Origin: Hyphococcus flavus
Lineage (GTDB): Bacteria > Pseudomonadota > Alphaproteobacteria > Caulobacterales > Parvularculaceae
NCBI RefSeq assembly: GCF_028748065.1
Contig: NZ_CP118166.1
Coordinates: 697,501 to 761,500, forward strand
Length of the DNA: 64,000 nucleotides
Direction: 5' to 3'
Position 1 is the first letter of the stretch. Each line of letters begins with the position of its first letter. Of this stretch, positions 17,254 to 25,082 are shown piece by piece. The translations under genes were made by a program, and so were the position numbers. The notes beneath the pieces were generated by a model. That model made no database searches and was not told the DNA's origin. It saw only the letters and a program-made list of their open reading frames with translations.

Positions 17254-17951
17254 TATCGATAGTCTTTCGCCAGTTGCTCCGGCGCGGCGCCCAGATAGTA
17301 GCGCGCGAGCGTGCGCGTATTCTTGAAAACCCGCGCCATATATCCGTCACGCTCGTACCGTTCAGCGGAAGTTATCGCTTTTGCCTTCAGAACATGCAGC
17401 ACGCCCCGCCCTTTCGCCTTCACCAGCCTGCGCATGAAATCAACATCCTCCATTAACGGCAGATCAGCATAGCCACCGATTTCTTCGTACGATTTTTTTG
17501 AAATCAACAATCCCTGGTCGCCATAAGGCGCCTTGAAAATCGCCGTGCGCGCCATGGCCCCGGCGGCGACAAGGCGCGGCGCGACCCCTATTGCATCGAA
17601 CCGCAATGTAAAAACGCCTGCGCGAAACGGATTGGTTGCGATGAATTTTTCGGCTTCCGTTTCCCACCCCTGTTCCAGCACTGTGTCCGCATGCAGAAAC
17701 AAAAGCCATTCGCCTTTAGCAGCGCGTGCGCCGGCCCCAAGCTGCCCGCCTCGCCCCGGCGGCGCCTGCAAAACCACCGCACCAAAGCCATCAGCGATAT
17801 CGCAGGTTTTATCTTCAGAGCCGCCATCGACGACGATAACCTCACGCACCAGTTCGCCAACGACTGCAGGAACAAGCGCGTTCAGGCATTCGGTGATACG
17901 CACCTCAGCATTCAAGGCAGGTATGACGACCGAAATGCACGGCGCTATCAC
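17253..17951 (-). CDS. TIGR04283-type family 2 glycosyltransferase
   Basis: A GT2 enzyme of about 232 residues: ISVVIPALNAEVRITECL at the N-terminus, REVIVVDGGSEDKTCDIA (acidic metal/nucleotide site), RGGQLGAGARAAKGEWLLFLHADT and LMEDVDFMRRLVKAKGRG. It belongs to the group that co-occurs with DUF2064 proteins, as here. I place the start at GTG 17951, which has GAAAGAG upstream; the longer ORF from 18053 overlaps the upstream gene by 41 bases and adds 34 unconserved-looking residues. Substrate unknown. Confidence 0.85.
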   Translation of the reverse strand: MIAPCISVVIPALNAEVRITECLNALVPAVVGELVREVIVVDGGSEDKTCDIADGFGAVVLQAPPGRGGQLGAGARAAKGEWLLFLHADTVLEQGWETEAEKFIATNPFRAGVFTLRFDAIGVAPRLVAAGAMARTAIFKAPYGDQGLLISKKSYEEIGGYADLPLMEDVDFMRRLVKAKGRGVLHVLKAKAITSAERYERDGYMARVFKNTRTLARYYLGAAPEQLAKDYR

Positions 17952-18012
17952 AATTTCTCTTTCATCTATCCGGTAAGGAAGTACTGTCGGAATCTCGCCG
18001 TTATCAGTGTGC

Positions 18013-18705
18013 CTAATTACGTTGCGGCAGGTTGTTAAACCTTTCCTGCTCAATTTCTGGCAGGATCACAAAGTTGTCTTCGATTATTCTGTCCGGCATC
18101 TCTTCGCTCACCATCCTCCAGTATTCTATTCTTTGCTCAAATCCATCTTGATCCGGATCGAGACCAAGAATTCCGATTGAAGCTACAACATCACGATAAT
18201 TCGCAATCTCAATCGCATCTGATCTGATGGAGGCAATCTGTTCAACAACCTCAGGGTCAAGCGTATCGGGCAGGCTTGCGAAAAGTTCTTCAAATTTTCG
18301 TTCAAGCCCTGCGGTGTCTTTCGATTTGCCAACACCGATTCCGCCAGGAAGGCGGCGCGAAGCAAGCGCCAATATGCGCCGCGCTGCAGGCCAGCAACTT
18401 TCAATATTTCTTGCTATCGTGGATTTTTGTCGCACAGTCAGCGAGCCGCGTTTTAGTCTTTCAAACAAAGCGATTCCCAGCGGTTGAACGCCTTCCAGCT
18501 TGCAGGCGCTGGCGCCTGTAAAAAATATAAAATCTTTCATATCCGACTGATTGAACACGTTTGTGCGCTGAAAAAACAACGCGACAACTTCTCGATACCT
18601 TTGCTGCTCATAAAGCGCCTTCGCCGTCTCATTATCATCCGCCTGTACGGCGCCAAGCTGCAAAAGCGCACACACCGCGAATATTAGAAAAGATCGTCTC
18701 TTCAT
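18013..18705 (-). CDS. Secreted helical (TPR-like) protein, unknown function
   Basis: A 230-residue protein with signal peptide (residues 1-22, cleavage after AVQA) and a helix-rich mature part beginning NETAKALYEQQRYREVVALFF, which looks like a TPR unit. No family is recognised. Its start overlaps the stop of the membrane-protein gene by 4 bases (ATGA), and it precedes the glycosyltransferase pair, so all four may form one envelope-related operon. Base composition is lower in GC than the flanking core genes. Confidence 0.65.
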   Translation of the reverse strand: MKRRSFLIFAVCALLQLGAVQADDNETAKALYEQQRYREVVALFFQRTNVFNQSDMKDFIFFTGASACKLEGVQPLGIALFERLKRGSLTVRQKSTIARNIESCWPAARRILALASRRLPGGIGVGKSKDTAGLERKFEELFASLPDTLDPEVVEQIASIRSDAIEIANYRDVVASIGILGLDPDQDGFEQRIEYWRMVSEEMPDRIIEDNFVILPEIEQERFNNLPQRN

Positions 18706-19355
18706 GAACCAAAGCCCTCAGTGGAGATTTCAACTTCAGATGATGGCGCGCCCGCCTCTATATATGTTGCTGTGTCAGTAATGCTTAGGCGCGTTGCAAA
18801 AAACTGCGACGAAATAGCCAGAACGGCGCCGAAAAACGCCAAAACCAACCCTGGAGACGTCGAGACAAAACTTACAGACCCTTTACCGGCGCTTCCGCTT
18901 ACAGTTGTTTCGCCGGACGATAATTTTCCTAAAACAAATAACGACCCGATCAGGCACAGGATCATACCTGTCGTGATCATGATATACCCAAACCATACAC
19001 GGGCAATAAGCAGGGAATTCGCTTGATGATAGCGCCGCGCGACCAGATCATGTTCTAAAATGAATAAAGGCTTGCTCACGAGCCTTTCACGGCCCAGTTC
19101 AACACTTTCAATTGCACTGCTGTTTTCAGCCTGGCCTTCTGTGTTAAGTACAAAGACAGAGCTCGCAAGCATGTCTTCAGGACCTTGCTCAAAGCGTTTG
19201 CCAAGATTATCGAGTTGCCAAGCGCTGACCGCAAAGAAAACGACGCCTAAAAGAAATATTCCGCCTGTTAAAAACGGAAGCAACAGCCGCTGCCATTTAT
19301 GCCGCAGAACTTCATCGCCCTGCGGAGGGTTTTTTGTAGCTTTCTTTTCCACCAT
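18702..19355 (-). CDS. Three-helix membrane protein, unknown function
   Basis: About 217 residues with a Lys-rich cytoplasmic start (MVEKKATKNPP), helices near 23-45, 115-140 and 170-190, and a large loop between the first two that should face the periplasm. No family is recognised. ATG 19355 follows GGGGGCGAG and is preferred over the upstream ATG 19385. Coupled by a 4-base overlap to the secreted TPR-like protein, suggesting that the two act together at the inner membrane. Confidence 0.65.
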   Translation of the reverse strand: MVEKKATKNPPQGDEVLRHKWQRLLLPFLTGGIFLLGVVFFAVSAWQLDNLGKRFEQGPEDMLASSVFVLNTEGQAENSSAIESVELGRERLVSKPLFILEHDLVARRYHQANSLLIARVWFGYIMITTGMILCLIGSLFVLGKLSSGETTVSGSAGKGSVSFVSTSPGLVLAFFGAVLAISSQFFATRLSITDTATYIEAGAPSSEVEISTEGFGS

Positions 19356-19570
19356 TGCTCGCCCCCCCCTGTGTTCTTCAGACATGAATCGTATGGAAAA
19401 CAGACGCCCGTAAAATTTAGCTTATCACCATAACGGCACGCCAATCTACTGGAAGGTAAAGCATTGAAAAATACGGCAAAATAAACTTTGTATCTTTTAT
19501 TGCGGTATGGCTCGGTGCAATTTGCCATTCCTGAATATTCGCCGTTTTCTTTTTTTGCCTTGTCTGTTGG

Positions 19571-19768
19571 TTATTCGCTGTCAGGCTTGAAAATCGCTTC
19601 GATGGGCTGGCTGAAAACATTAGAAATTTTGAACGCGAGCGGCAGCGAGGGATCGTATTTCCCGCGCTCCAGCGAGATCACCGTCTGACGCGAGACATCA
19701 AGTTGTTCAGCGAGATAGGATTGCGACCAGCCGCGTTCCGCGCGCAGCTCCTTTAAACGGTTCTCCAT
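19571..19768 (-). CDS. XRE-family (YozG-like) small regulator
   Basis: A 65-residue regulator that is almost only the helix-turn-helix: MENRLKELRAERGWSQSYLAEQ, DVSRQTVISLERGKYDPSLPLA, then KISNVFSQPIEAIFKPDSE. Such short XRE proteins are usually encoded beside a small membrane protein, and here a two-helix membrane protein precedes it. It is the best candidate for binding the two palindromes at 20128-20145 and 20164-20181. ATG 19768 chosen; a TTG at 19777 is the alternative. Confidence 0.88.
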   Translation of the reverse strand: MENRLKELRAERGWSQSYLAEQLDVSRQTVISLERGKYDPSLPLAFKISNVFSQPIEAIFKPDSE

Positions 19769-19851
19769 CAGCGCCAACAGATGGTTATGAACTTGTCCAG
19801 CATGCGCTTTTCTTTCTTTTGTTCGCAGCCCGGCGCTCTACGTCGTGCTGT

Positions 19852-20100
19852 TTATTGCGATGACTTTTTGCGGAACGGGCGCGTTAAAAATCGCCAGACC
19901 GCTTTTCGGCTTTCCCACAAACTCAAACCCAAAATCGCGGCGGTCGACCAGAATGCGACTTCTAACAGCACCGCGCCGATTGCAACGCCGATGGTCCAGG
20001 CTGTCGTCGACGGATCGGTTGTATAAAACACCGCCAGCCCGACCCAGGCCGCAATCGCTACGCCCCACACCGCCAGTAACGCCAGTTTTTTCCAGCTCAT
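19852..20100 (-). CDS. Two-helix small membrane protein paired with XRE regulator
   Basis: An 82-residue protein with two hydrophobic helices (about 5-28 and 37-62) and a basic C-terminal tail (RKAVWRFLTRPFRKKSSQ). It has a very good ribosome-binding site (AGGAGAAG) before ATG 20100; the longer frame to 20337 is not supported. It is the first gene of a two-gene unit with the XRE regulator, a layout known for XRE/DUF2178-like pairs of unknown role. Confidence 0.78.
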   Translation of the reverse strand: MSWKKLALLAVWGVAIAAWVGLAVFYTTDPSTTAWTIGVAIGAVLLEVAFWSTAAILGLSLWESRKAVWRFLTRPFRKKSSQ

Positions 20101-20127
20101 TTTTCTTCTCCTGTGACTCGTTTGATT

Positions 20128-20145
20128 TGTAAAGCAGGCTTTACA
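20128..20145. promoter_or_regulatory. Operator 1: TGTAAAGC-N2-GCTTTACA
   Basis: A perfect 8-bp-arm palindrome with a 2-bp centre, 27 bases upstream of the small membrane protein gene. It has a degenerate twin 36 bp further upstream. Size and symmetry suit an XRE dimer; the binder is inferred to be the regulator of the same operon. Confidence 0.7.
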
Positions 20146-20163
20146 TAAACCAAAACCCAAGAA

Positions 20164-20181
20164 TGTCAAGTTCGCTTTACA
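20164..20181. promoter_or_regulatory. Operator 2: TGTcAAGt-N2-GCTTTACA
   Basis: Same 8-2-8 layout as operator 1, with the right arm identical and two changes in the left arm. Centre-to-centre distance is 36 bp. The two sites together suggest cooperative autoregulation. Confidence 0.6.
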
Positions 20182-20207
20182 ATCAAAAAACACCCTGTAG
20201 AAAAAAT

Positions 20208-20222
20208 GTTCTTGATTTGTTC
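20208..20222 (+). promoter_or_regulatory. SOS (LexA) box GTTC-N7-GTTC before the radical SAM gene
   Basis: An exact match to the alphaproteobacterial LexA direct repeat, GTTC-TTGATTT-GTTC, ending 23 bases before the ATG of the PA0069-family radical SAM gene. It is placed where LexA would block the promoter. LexA itself is not in the window. Confidence 0.75.
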
Positions 20223-20245
20223 TTATCTGGTGATAGCTTCCGGCC

Positions 20246-21409
20246 ATGGCCCGCGCCGCGCACCTTTCCTTCCGTCCGACCCGCCGCCCGACATTGGGGG
20301 AGACGGCGGCCGACGCCCCAGCCGCCGGGGCGCACACCGCCCAATCGGCCGCCGCAGGGAAAGGGCGCGGCGCGCGGTCTAACGCCTCCGGGCGTTATGA
20401 AAAGGACCAGCGCGAGGAGGTGAATGACGGCTGGGACCTCGACGAAGACATGCCGCCCCTGCGCACTGACGTGACGCTCGAAAAACCGCGCAAGATTATC
20501 ACCTTCAACAACTCGCCTTATGTGGGCTTTGACCGCTCCATCAATCCCTATCGCGGCTGTGAGCATGGTTGCATCTATTGTTTCGCGCGGCCGACCCACG
20601 CCTATATGGGCCTTTCGCCGGGTCTCGATTTTGAATCGAAACTGTTCGCCAAGCCTTCCGCGCCGAAACTCCTTGAAAAAGAACTGTCGGACAAAAACTA
20701 TCGCCCGCAAGTCATCGCCATGGGGACGAACACCGACCCCTATCAGCCGATCGAACGCAAGTTTCAGATCATGCGCGGGATTTTAGGCGTCTTTTCAAAA
20801 TTCAACCATCCCGTCACCATACTGACGAAATCGCAGAACATTACACGCGACCTCGACATACTTGGACCGATGGCGGAAAAGAATCTCACCCGCGCCATGG
20901 TGTCGATCACCACAGAGGATAAAGCGCTGGCGCGATCGATGGAGCCGCGCGCTTCGGCCCCGAAATGGCGGTTCGAGGCGATCAATAAACTCGTTGACGC
21001 CGGCGTTTCCACCGGCATCATGACCGGACCGATGATCCCCGGTCTCAATGATGACGAAATGGAAGGCATCATGGAAAAGGCGGCTGAACTCGGCGCCAGC
21101 TTTTCCGCCTTTACGGTTTTGCGGTTGCCGCTAGAGGTCTCGCCCTTGTTTCAGGAATGGCTCGAGACGTTCGCGCCGACCCGCGCCAAACGCATCATGC
21201 GCCATATTCGCGACATGAACGGCGGCAAGGATTACGACCCGCACTGGTCGCGCGGGCGCGAGATTAAAACGCCCTATGCGCAGCTCATCGCGCAACGCAA
21301 CGCCCGAACCCGCGCAAAACTCGGTTTCAATCGTGAGCGGGCACCGCTCGACCTCTCGCTCTTCCGCGTCCCGGCTGAAGTTTCAGGCCAGATGGATTTG
21401 TTTGGGTGA
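20246..21409 (+). CDS. PA0069-family radical SAM protein (SplB-related)
   Basis: A 387-residue radical SAM protein of the PA0069/Rv2578c group (COG1533, annotated as DNA repair photolyase-like because of similarity to spore photoproduct lyase). The cluster Cys are C105, C109 and C112 (GCEHGCIYC); the group-specific GRGARSN stretch and ITFNNSPYVGFDRSINPYRG are present, and the SAM-binding core reads GTNTDPYQPIE and VTILTKSQNITRD. The true reaction is unknown. The SOS box directly upstream suggests DNA-damage control, which fits a repair role but does not prove it. Confidence 0.9.
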   Translation: MARAAHLSFRPTRRPTLGETAADAPAAGAHTAQSAAAGKGRGARSNASGRYEKDQREEVNDGWDLDEDMPPLRTDVTLEKPRKIITFNNSPYVGFDRSINPYRGCEHGCIYCFARPTHAYMGLSPGLDFESKLFAKPSAPKLLEKELSDKNYRPQVIAMGTNTDPYQPIERKFQIMRGILGVFSKFNHPVTILTKSQNITRDLDILGPMAEKNLTRAMVSITTEDKALARSMEPRASAPKWRFEAINKLVDAGVSTGIMTGPMIPGLNDDEMEGIMEKAAELGASFSAFTVLRLPLEVSPLFQEWLETFAPTRAKRIMRHIRDMNGGKDYDPHWSRGREIKTPYAQLIAQRNARTRAKLGFNRERAPLDLSLFRVPAEVSGQMDLFG

Positions 21410-21456
21410 CGCAGGCCGGCACCCGCATTTATACGCCGGCCTGCAATACACAACTG

Positions 21457-22014
21457 CTATAGGTCGCGATCATCGCCTTGTGCGCGGCAGTAATTACCCC
21501 AAGCAAAACCCCATTGATAGACTCGATCATTGCCGTTCTTGGAATGCAGCCCTACCCTGTCTTTCTTTATGCCGACCGCATGGCCAAATTCATGGGCGAC
21601 AAGCCCTACTAAGCGGCAAAAACCTCGCCCCGATGATGCAAGCGATTCCGTTCGAACTTTATTATAACAGATACGAATTTTGTTACTCGCCGCACCCATC
21701 GCATGTCGTCCTGACGATCCTTTACATAACGGAGCAGAATTACCCGCGCATGCAAACCAAAGGTTGTTTAGTTTCCGGTCTCGTCCAAGCCGTCTTTTTA
21801 CACGCCGGTCAGCGCCGCGCCTTGGGTGATAACTACGATCAGCCTCGTATATGGCCCTAACATCGTCCATATGTTCGTCTAGGTAATCAATAACATCGCG
21901 AAAATTGTCTGCAGCGCCAGCCGGACAATCCCTGGCAAACGGCCGCGCGGATGCATCGCTGCTGAAGAAAGCAAAAACCATTAAGGCAACGCCTAGTGAA
22001 ACAACCAACCTCAT
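21457..22014 (-). CDS. Secreted putative zincin metalloprotease
   Basis: A 185-residue protein with signal peptide 1-23 (cleavage after ASA) and a zinc motif near the C-terminus, HEFGHAVGIKKD (His141, Glu142, His145). The third ligand could be Asp152 or His157; Asp152 lies one residue later than the metzincin third-ligand position, so it is not a canonical metzincin and may be nearer to aspzincins. Five Cys after the signal suggest disulphides. It stands alone. Base composition is more AT-rich than neighbours. The family is not recognised with certainty. Confidence 0.7.
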   Translation of the reverse strand: MRLVVSLGVALMVFAFFSSDASARPFARDCPAGAADNFRDVIDYLDEHMDDVRAIYEADRSYHPRRGADRRVKRRLGRDRKLNNLWFACAGNSAPLCKGSSGRHAMGAASNKIRICYNKVRTESLASSGRGFCRLVGLVAHEFGHAVGIKKDRVGLHSKNGNDRVYQWGFAWGNYCRAQGDDRDL

Positions 22015-22214
22015 TTCATACTCCCCTTATGTAGCTACATGCCAGAGTTTATCTATCAATTCGGTAAAGACCAAATTCACCCATGAAACCGTTACAAAAC
22101 AACAGTTGCTGCAATAGCGAATTACATAACAACATTGCCTTTGATGAAATTTATTCGTATGCGCATCTAAGGTGTGCTCCTCAAGCGCGCCCGATAGAAA
22201 AAGGGGATGGCATA

Positions 22215-22928
22215 ATGGACAGAAGAAGATTTGTAGCCGGCGCGGGCGGTTTGATGTTTTCAACCGGCGCCGGAACGTTTGCGCTTGCGAAAGACGACAA
22301 GAAACTCGTCATGCCGAGCGGCGCCTGCAAACCGGTGGTACAGCAAACGCCAGGGCCATATATCACGGCGGACAATCCGTTGCGCTCTGATATTCGCGAA
22401 GGCTTGCCAGGCGCTGTTTTAAAACTCGATATCAAAGTGATGGAGCCGCTTGCCTGCGCTCCGGCGCCGGGCGTTGTGGTCGATATCTGGCATTGCGATG
22501 CAATCGGGCGCTATGCCGGGTTCCAGAACATCAATTTTGACCTGACAACGCTGCAGATGACGGGGCCTGGCGCCGATTACTCCAGCGAGTCATTCTTGCG
22601 CGGCCGTCAAATTACAGATGAAAACGGCGTTGCCAGTTTTACGACCATCGTCCCTGGCTGGTACGTGCCGCGCCTGCCGCACATTCATGCGCGCGCGGTC
22701 ATGCCCGATCTAGACTGGACGGCGGTCTCGACGCAACTCTATTTCGCCCGCGATTTCGAAACGGCGATTTACGAAACCGAACCATACGCTGCGCGCGGGC
22801 CAAATCCGATTGGCCCCAATCGCGACATTGTGCTGAAAGGCGACGAATACGCACTGACAGCGCTAACGCTCGACGTGAAAAAAGACGGCGACGGATATAA
22901 AGCCGCATTCGACTTTTCTATGGCGTGA
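22215..22928 (+). CDS. Intradiol dioxygenase-like secreted protein
   Basis: A 237-residue protein of the intradiol ring-cleavage (protocatechuate 3,4-dioxygenase beta) family. Expected iron-ligand regions are visible: WHCDAIGRYAGF (Tyr), PGWYVPRLPHIHARA (Tyr, His, His). The N-terminus MDRRRFVAGAGG is a Tat-like twin-arginine signal, so it is exported folded. Secreted intradiol-like proteins are common, yet most have no known substrate. ATG 22215 with AAGGGGA upstream is chosen; the frame opens earlier at 22083. No aromatic-degradation genes are near. Confidence 0.86.
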   Translation: MDRRRFVAGAGGLMFSTGAGTFALAKDDKKLVMPSGACKPVVQQTPGPYITADNPLRSDIREGLPGAVLKLDIKVMEPLACAPAPGVVVDIWHCDAIGRYAGFQNINFDLTTLQMTGPGADYSSESFLRGRQITDENGVASFTTIVPGWYVPRLPHIHARAVMPDLDWTAVSTQLYFARDFETAIYETEPYAARGPNPIGPNRDIVLKGDEYALTALTLDVKKDGDGYKAAFDFSMA

Positions 22929-22931
22929 TCG

Positions 22932-24494
22932 CTAAAACCCGTGCGCTTCAAGCGCTTTTGAAATCCGCTCGCGGGTGTCGTCATGCTCGAACGGGAACGA
23001 CATGAAAAACTCCTTGCGGCTGACGGCGGGGTTGCGTTCGCGCACGTTCCTCGCCCAAGTCTCCGCCTTCGCCCTGTCGCCATTCGCCTCATGCGCGCCG
23101 ACGGCGATCATGGCGATCAGCACATGGGCGCCTGGGGTTCGCGCCGCTTCATCCGCAAGCCGCGCCGCCTCTGCCATTTCGCCGTCAGTAAAATGCGTAA
23201 AGGCGCGCACGCCGAGCATGGCATAACGGAAAGGATCGAGCGGGCTTAAATTGAGAGCCAAGTCTACATTCTCGCGCGCCGCGCTGGCGCGTCCCGCCAC
23301 CGTATCGGCCCAAGCGCTTGCGTAAATCCCTTGCGCGTAATTGGGGCTTTGCCGGATGGCGCGCTCAAGCCAGGCGCCGCCGCCGGCGACGTTGTTTTCG
23401 ATCCAGTGAACGCGGCCCATGACGAAATTGGCGAACGGATCAAGCGGATCGAGGTCAACCGCCTTTTCCGCATGTACCCGCGCCGCCATTCGCGCGGCGG
23501 CAATATCATTCTTGTACTGAACGAATACGTCCTGAAACCGCGCCGATGAAAGCCCCGCATGAGCCCGGGCAAAGTTCGGCGACAAGGCAATGGCGCGTTC
23601 AAACATCGCCGCCGCTGCTTCATTGTCCTGATTGTTAAAGCGATAAAGATGTTGAAGCCCGATATGGTAGGCGGACCAGGCGTCGAGATTCTCAGGGCCT
23701 AGCAAACGCGCTGCTTGCGCCTCATGCACGGAAATTTGCTGTTCCAGCGATGAAACAATACTGGCGACGATCTGACTCCTTATATCGTAAATATCGTCAA
23801 GCTTTGACTGATAGCGCTCGCCCCAGATCACGCCGCCGTCGCGCGTATCGGCAAGCGAAACTGTCACCGCAATACTATCACCGACGATTTCAATAAAGCC
23901 GGTCAGGCAATAGCGAACGCCAAGCGCCGCTCCGACTTCACTCATATCGGGTTCGCCGCCGCGAAAGCGGAACGACGATCCGCGCGCAATGACGAACAGC
24001 CAGCGCAATCGCGACAATTCAAAAATCAATTCATCGGGCAGCGCATCTGCGATAGCCGCATAGGGGCCCGCAACACCAACGAGCCGAAACGGAAGAACAG
24101 CAATTGATGGTTTTTTCGATTGTTGAGGCGTCAATGGCGCGGTCAAGGGCGCAGAAGACGTCGCTGCAATTGATGTTCGTGGGCTGAGCGCTTTCACTTC
24201 TCCCACAAACCGGAAACCCTTGCCGTGGACCGTCTTGATGAACTTTTGCGCCTTGCCGTCATCGCCGAGCGCGGCGCGCGCCGATTTCACCCGGCTTGTC
24301 AGCGCCGCTTCGGATACGATGCGACCGTCCCAGATTTTCTCGATGATCTCGTCTTTCGAAACCATGCGGTCATGGTTTTCGGCGAGCAGCGCCAGAAGCG
24401 CGAACACTTGCGGCTCGACCGGCGCCGCCGACCCGTTTTTACGGAGCTCAACTGCCCGCGCATCGAGTTCAAAATCTCCGAACGCATAGATCAT
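22932..24494 (-). CDS. CadC-like winged-helix regulator with TolB-like and TPR domains
   Basis: A 520-residue protein: N-terminal OmpR/CadC-type winged helix (1-100; YAFGDFELDARAVELRKNG, VHGKGFRFVGEV), a Pro/Ala/Ser linker, a TolB-like adenylate-cyclase-associated segment (KPSIAVLPFRLV, ELSRLRWLFVIARGSSFRF) at about 130-250 and TPRs (about 265-510). There is no clear membrane helix, so it is probably cytoplasmic. Targets unknown; the divergent tautomerase gene at 24636 is the nearest candidate. It converges on the dioxygenase gene with a 3-base gap. Confidence 0.87.
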   Translation of the reverse strand: MIYAFGDFELDARAVELRKNGSAAPVEPQVFALLALLAENHDRMVSKDEIIEKIWDGRIVSEAALTSRVKSARAALGDDGKAQKFIKTVHGKGFRFVGEVKALSPRTSIAATSSAPLTAPLTPQQSKKPSIAVLPFRLVGVAGPYAAIADALPDELIFELSRLRWLFVIARGSSFRFRGGEPDMSEVGAALGVRYCLTGFIEIVGDSIAVTVSLADTRDGGVIWGERYQSKLDDIYDIRSQIVASIVSSLEQQISVHEAQAARLLGPENLDAWSAYHIGLQHLYRFNNQDNEAAAAMFERAIALSPNFARAHAGLSSARFQDVFVQYKNDIAAARMAARVHAEKAVDLDPLDPFANFVMGRVHWIENNVAGGGAWLERAIRQSPNYAQGIYASAWADTVAGRASAARENVDLALNLSPLDPFRYAMLGVRAFTHFTDGEMAEAARLADEAARTPGAHVLIAMIAVGAHEANGDRAKAETWARNVRERNPAVSRKEFFMSFPFEHDDTRERISKALEAHGF

Positions 24495-24635
24495 GTAGGC
24501 TTTATAGCCCGAAATCCTGCGATTCTCCCGGAAATCTCCAGATCTTCTTCAGGATTCACGGGAGCTGCCGACCTACACCCTCCTCATCAGCGGGCGGAAC
24601 GATGCCGCCCAATACTTTGAAAAAGGAGAAACCCA

Positions 24636-24860
24636 ATGCCACTCGTAACAATCGATGTCATCGAAGACGTTTTCACCCCTGACCAGAAAGCCGATCTGAT
24701 CGATAAGCTCACTGAAGCCATTATCGAGGTCGAAGGCGAAAACATGCGCCAGGTCACCTGGGTCAAGATCAATGAAGTAAAAGGCAACGACTGGGCGATC
24801 GGCGGTCAAAAACTGTCTGCCCGCGAAGTCCATGCCCTCGCCGCCGGCAAGGCCGCCTAA
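24636..24860 (+). CDS. 4-oxalocrotonate tautomerase-family protein
   Basis: A 74-residue tautomerase-superfamily protein. After removal of the initiator Met the N-terminal Pro ([12 protein letters not shown]) would be the catalytic base. The middle ([26 protein letters not shown]) follows the family, and the length is normal for a hexamer-forming subunit. AAGGAG lies upstream. It is divergent from the wHTH-TPR regulator and followed by a tiny ORF. Confidence 0.85.
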   Translation: MPLVTIDVIEDVFTPDQKADLIDKLTEAIIEVEGENMRQVTWVKINEVKGNDWAIGGQKLSAREVHALAAGKAA

Positions 24861-24916
24861 AAAAAGCTCCCGACCGCCGACAGTTTCGCGATCCAAAAAA
24901 AGAAAAGGAGAAAGAC

Positions 24917-25006
24917 ATGTTTAGATTATTTGCAGCATTGTCGTGCGCCGCTGTCATGGCGGCTGCATTCGCCCCTGCGGTCTATGCATTTCAAGTTCTC
25001 GCCTGA
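24917..25006 (+). CDS. 29-residue peptide with signal-like sequence
   Basis: A very short ORF (MFRLFAALSC then AAVMAAAFAP and AVYAFQVLA) with a strong AAAAGGAG 6 nt before ATG. It is hydrophobic throughout and could be a membrane microprotein, or a secreted-peptide relic ending just after AVYA. It lies 56 bases behind the tautomerase gene and is probably co-transcribed. Function unknown. Confidence 0.45.
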   Translation: MFRLFAALSCAAVMAAAFAPAVYAFQVLA

Positions 25007-25082
25007 ACCATGTGGCGGCAAGTTGCGACAGCGTATAAAGCGCCGCGTGTTCTGCTAATCTCAAGAACAGGCGGCGCAAAAA

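Noticed and set aside
16651-17951. Arsenosugar biosynthesis locus
   Set aside because: The two glycosyltransferase types carry that name, but no arsenic methyltransferase or radical SAM partner is present.
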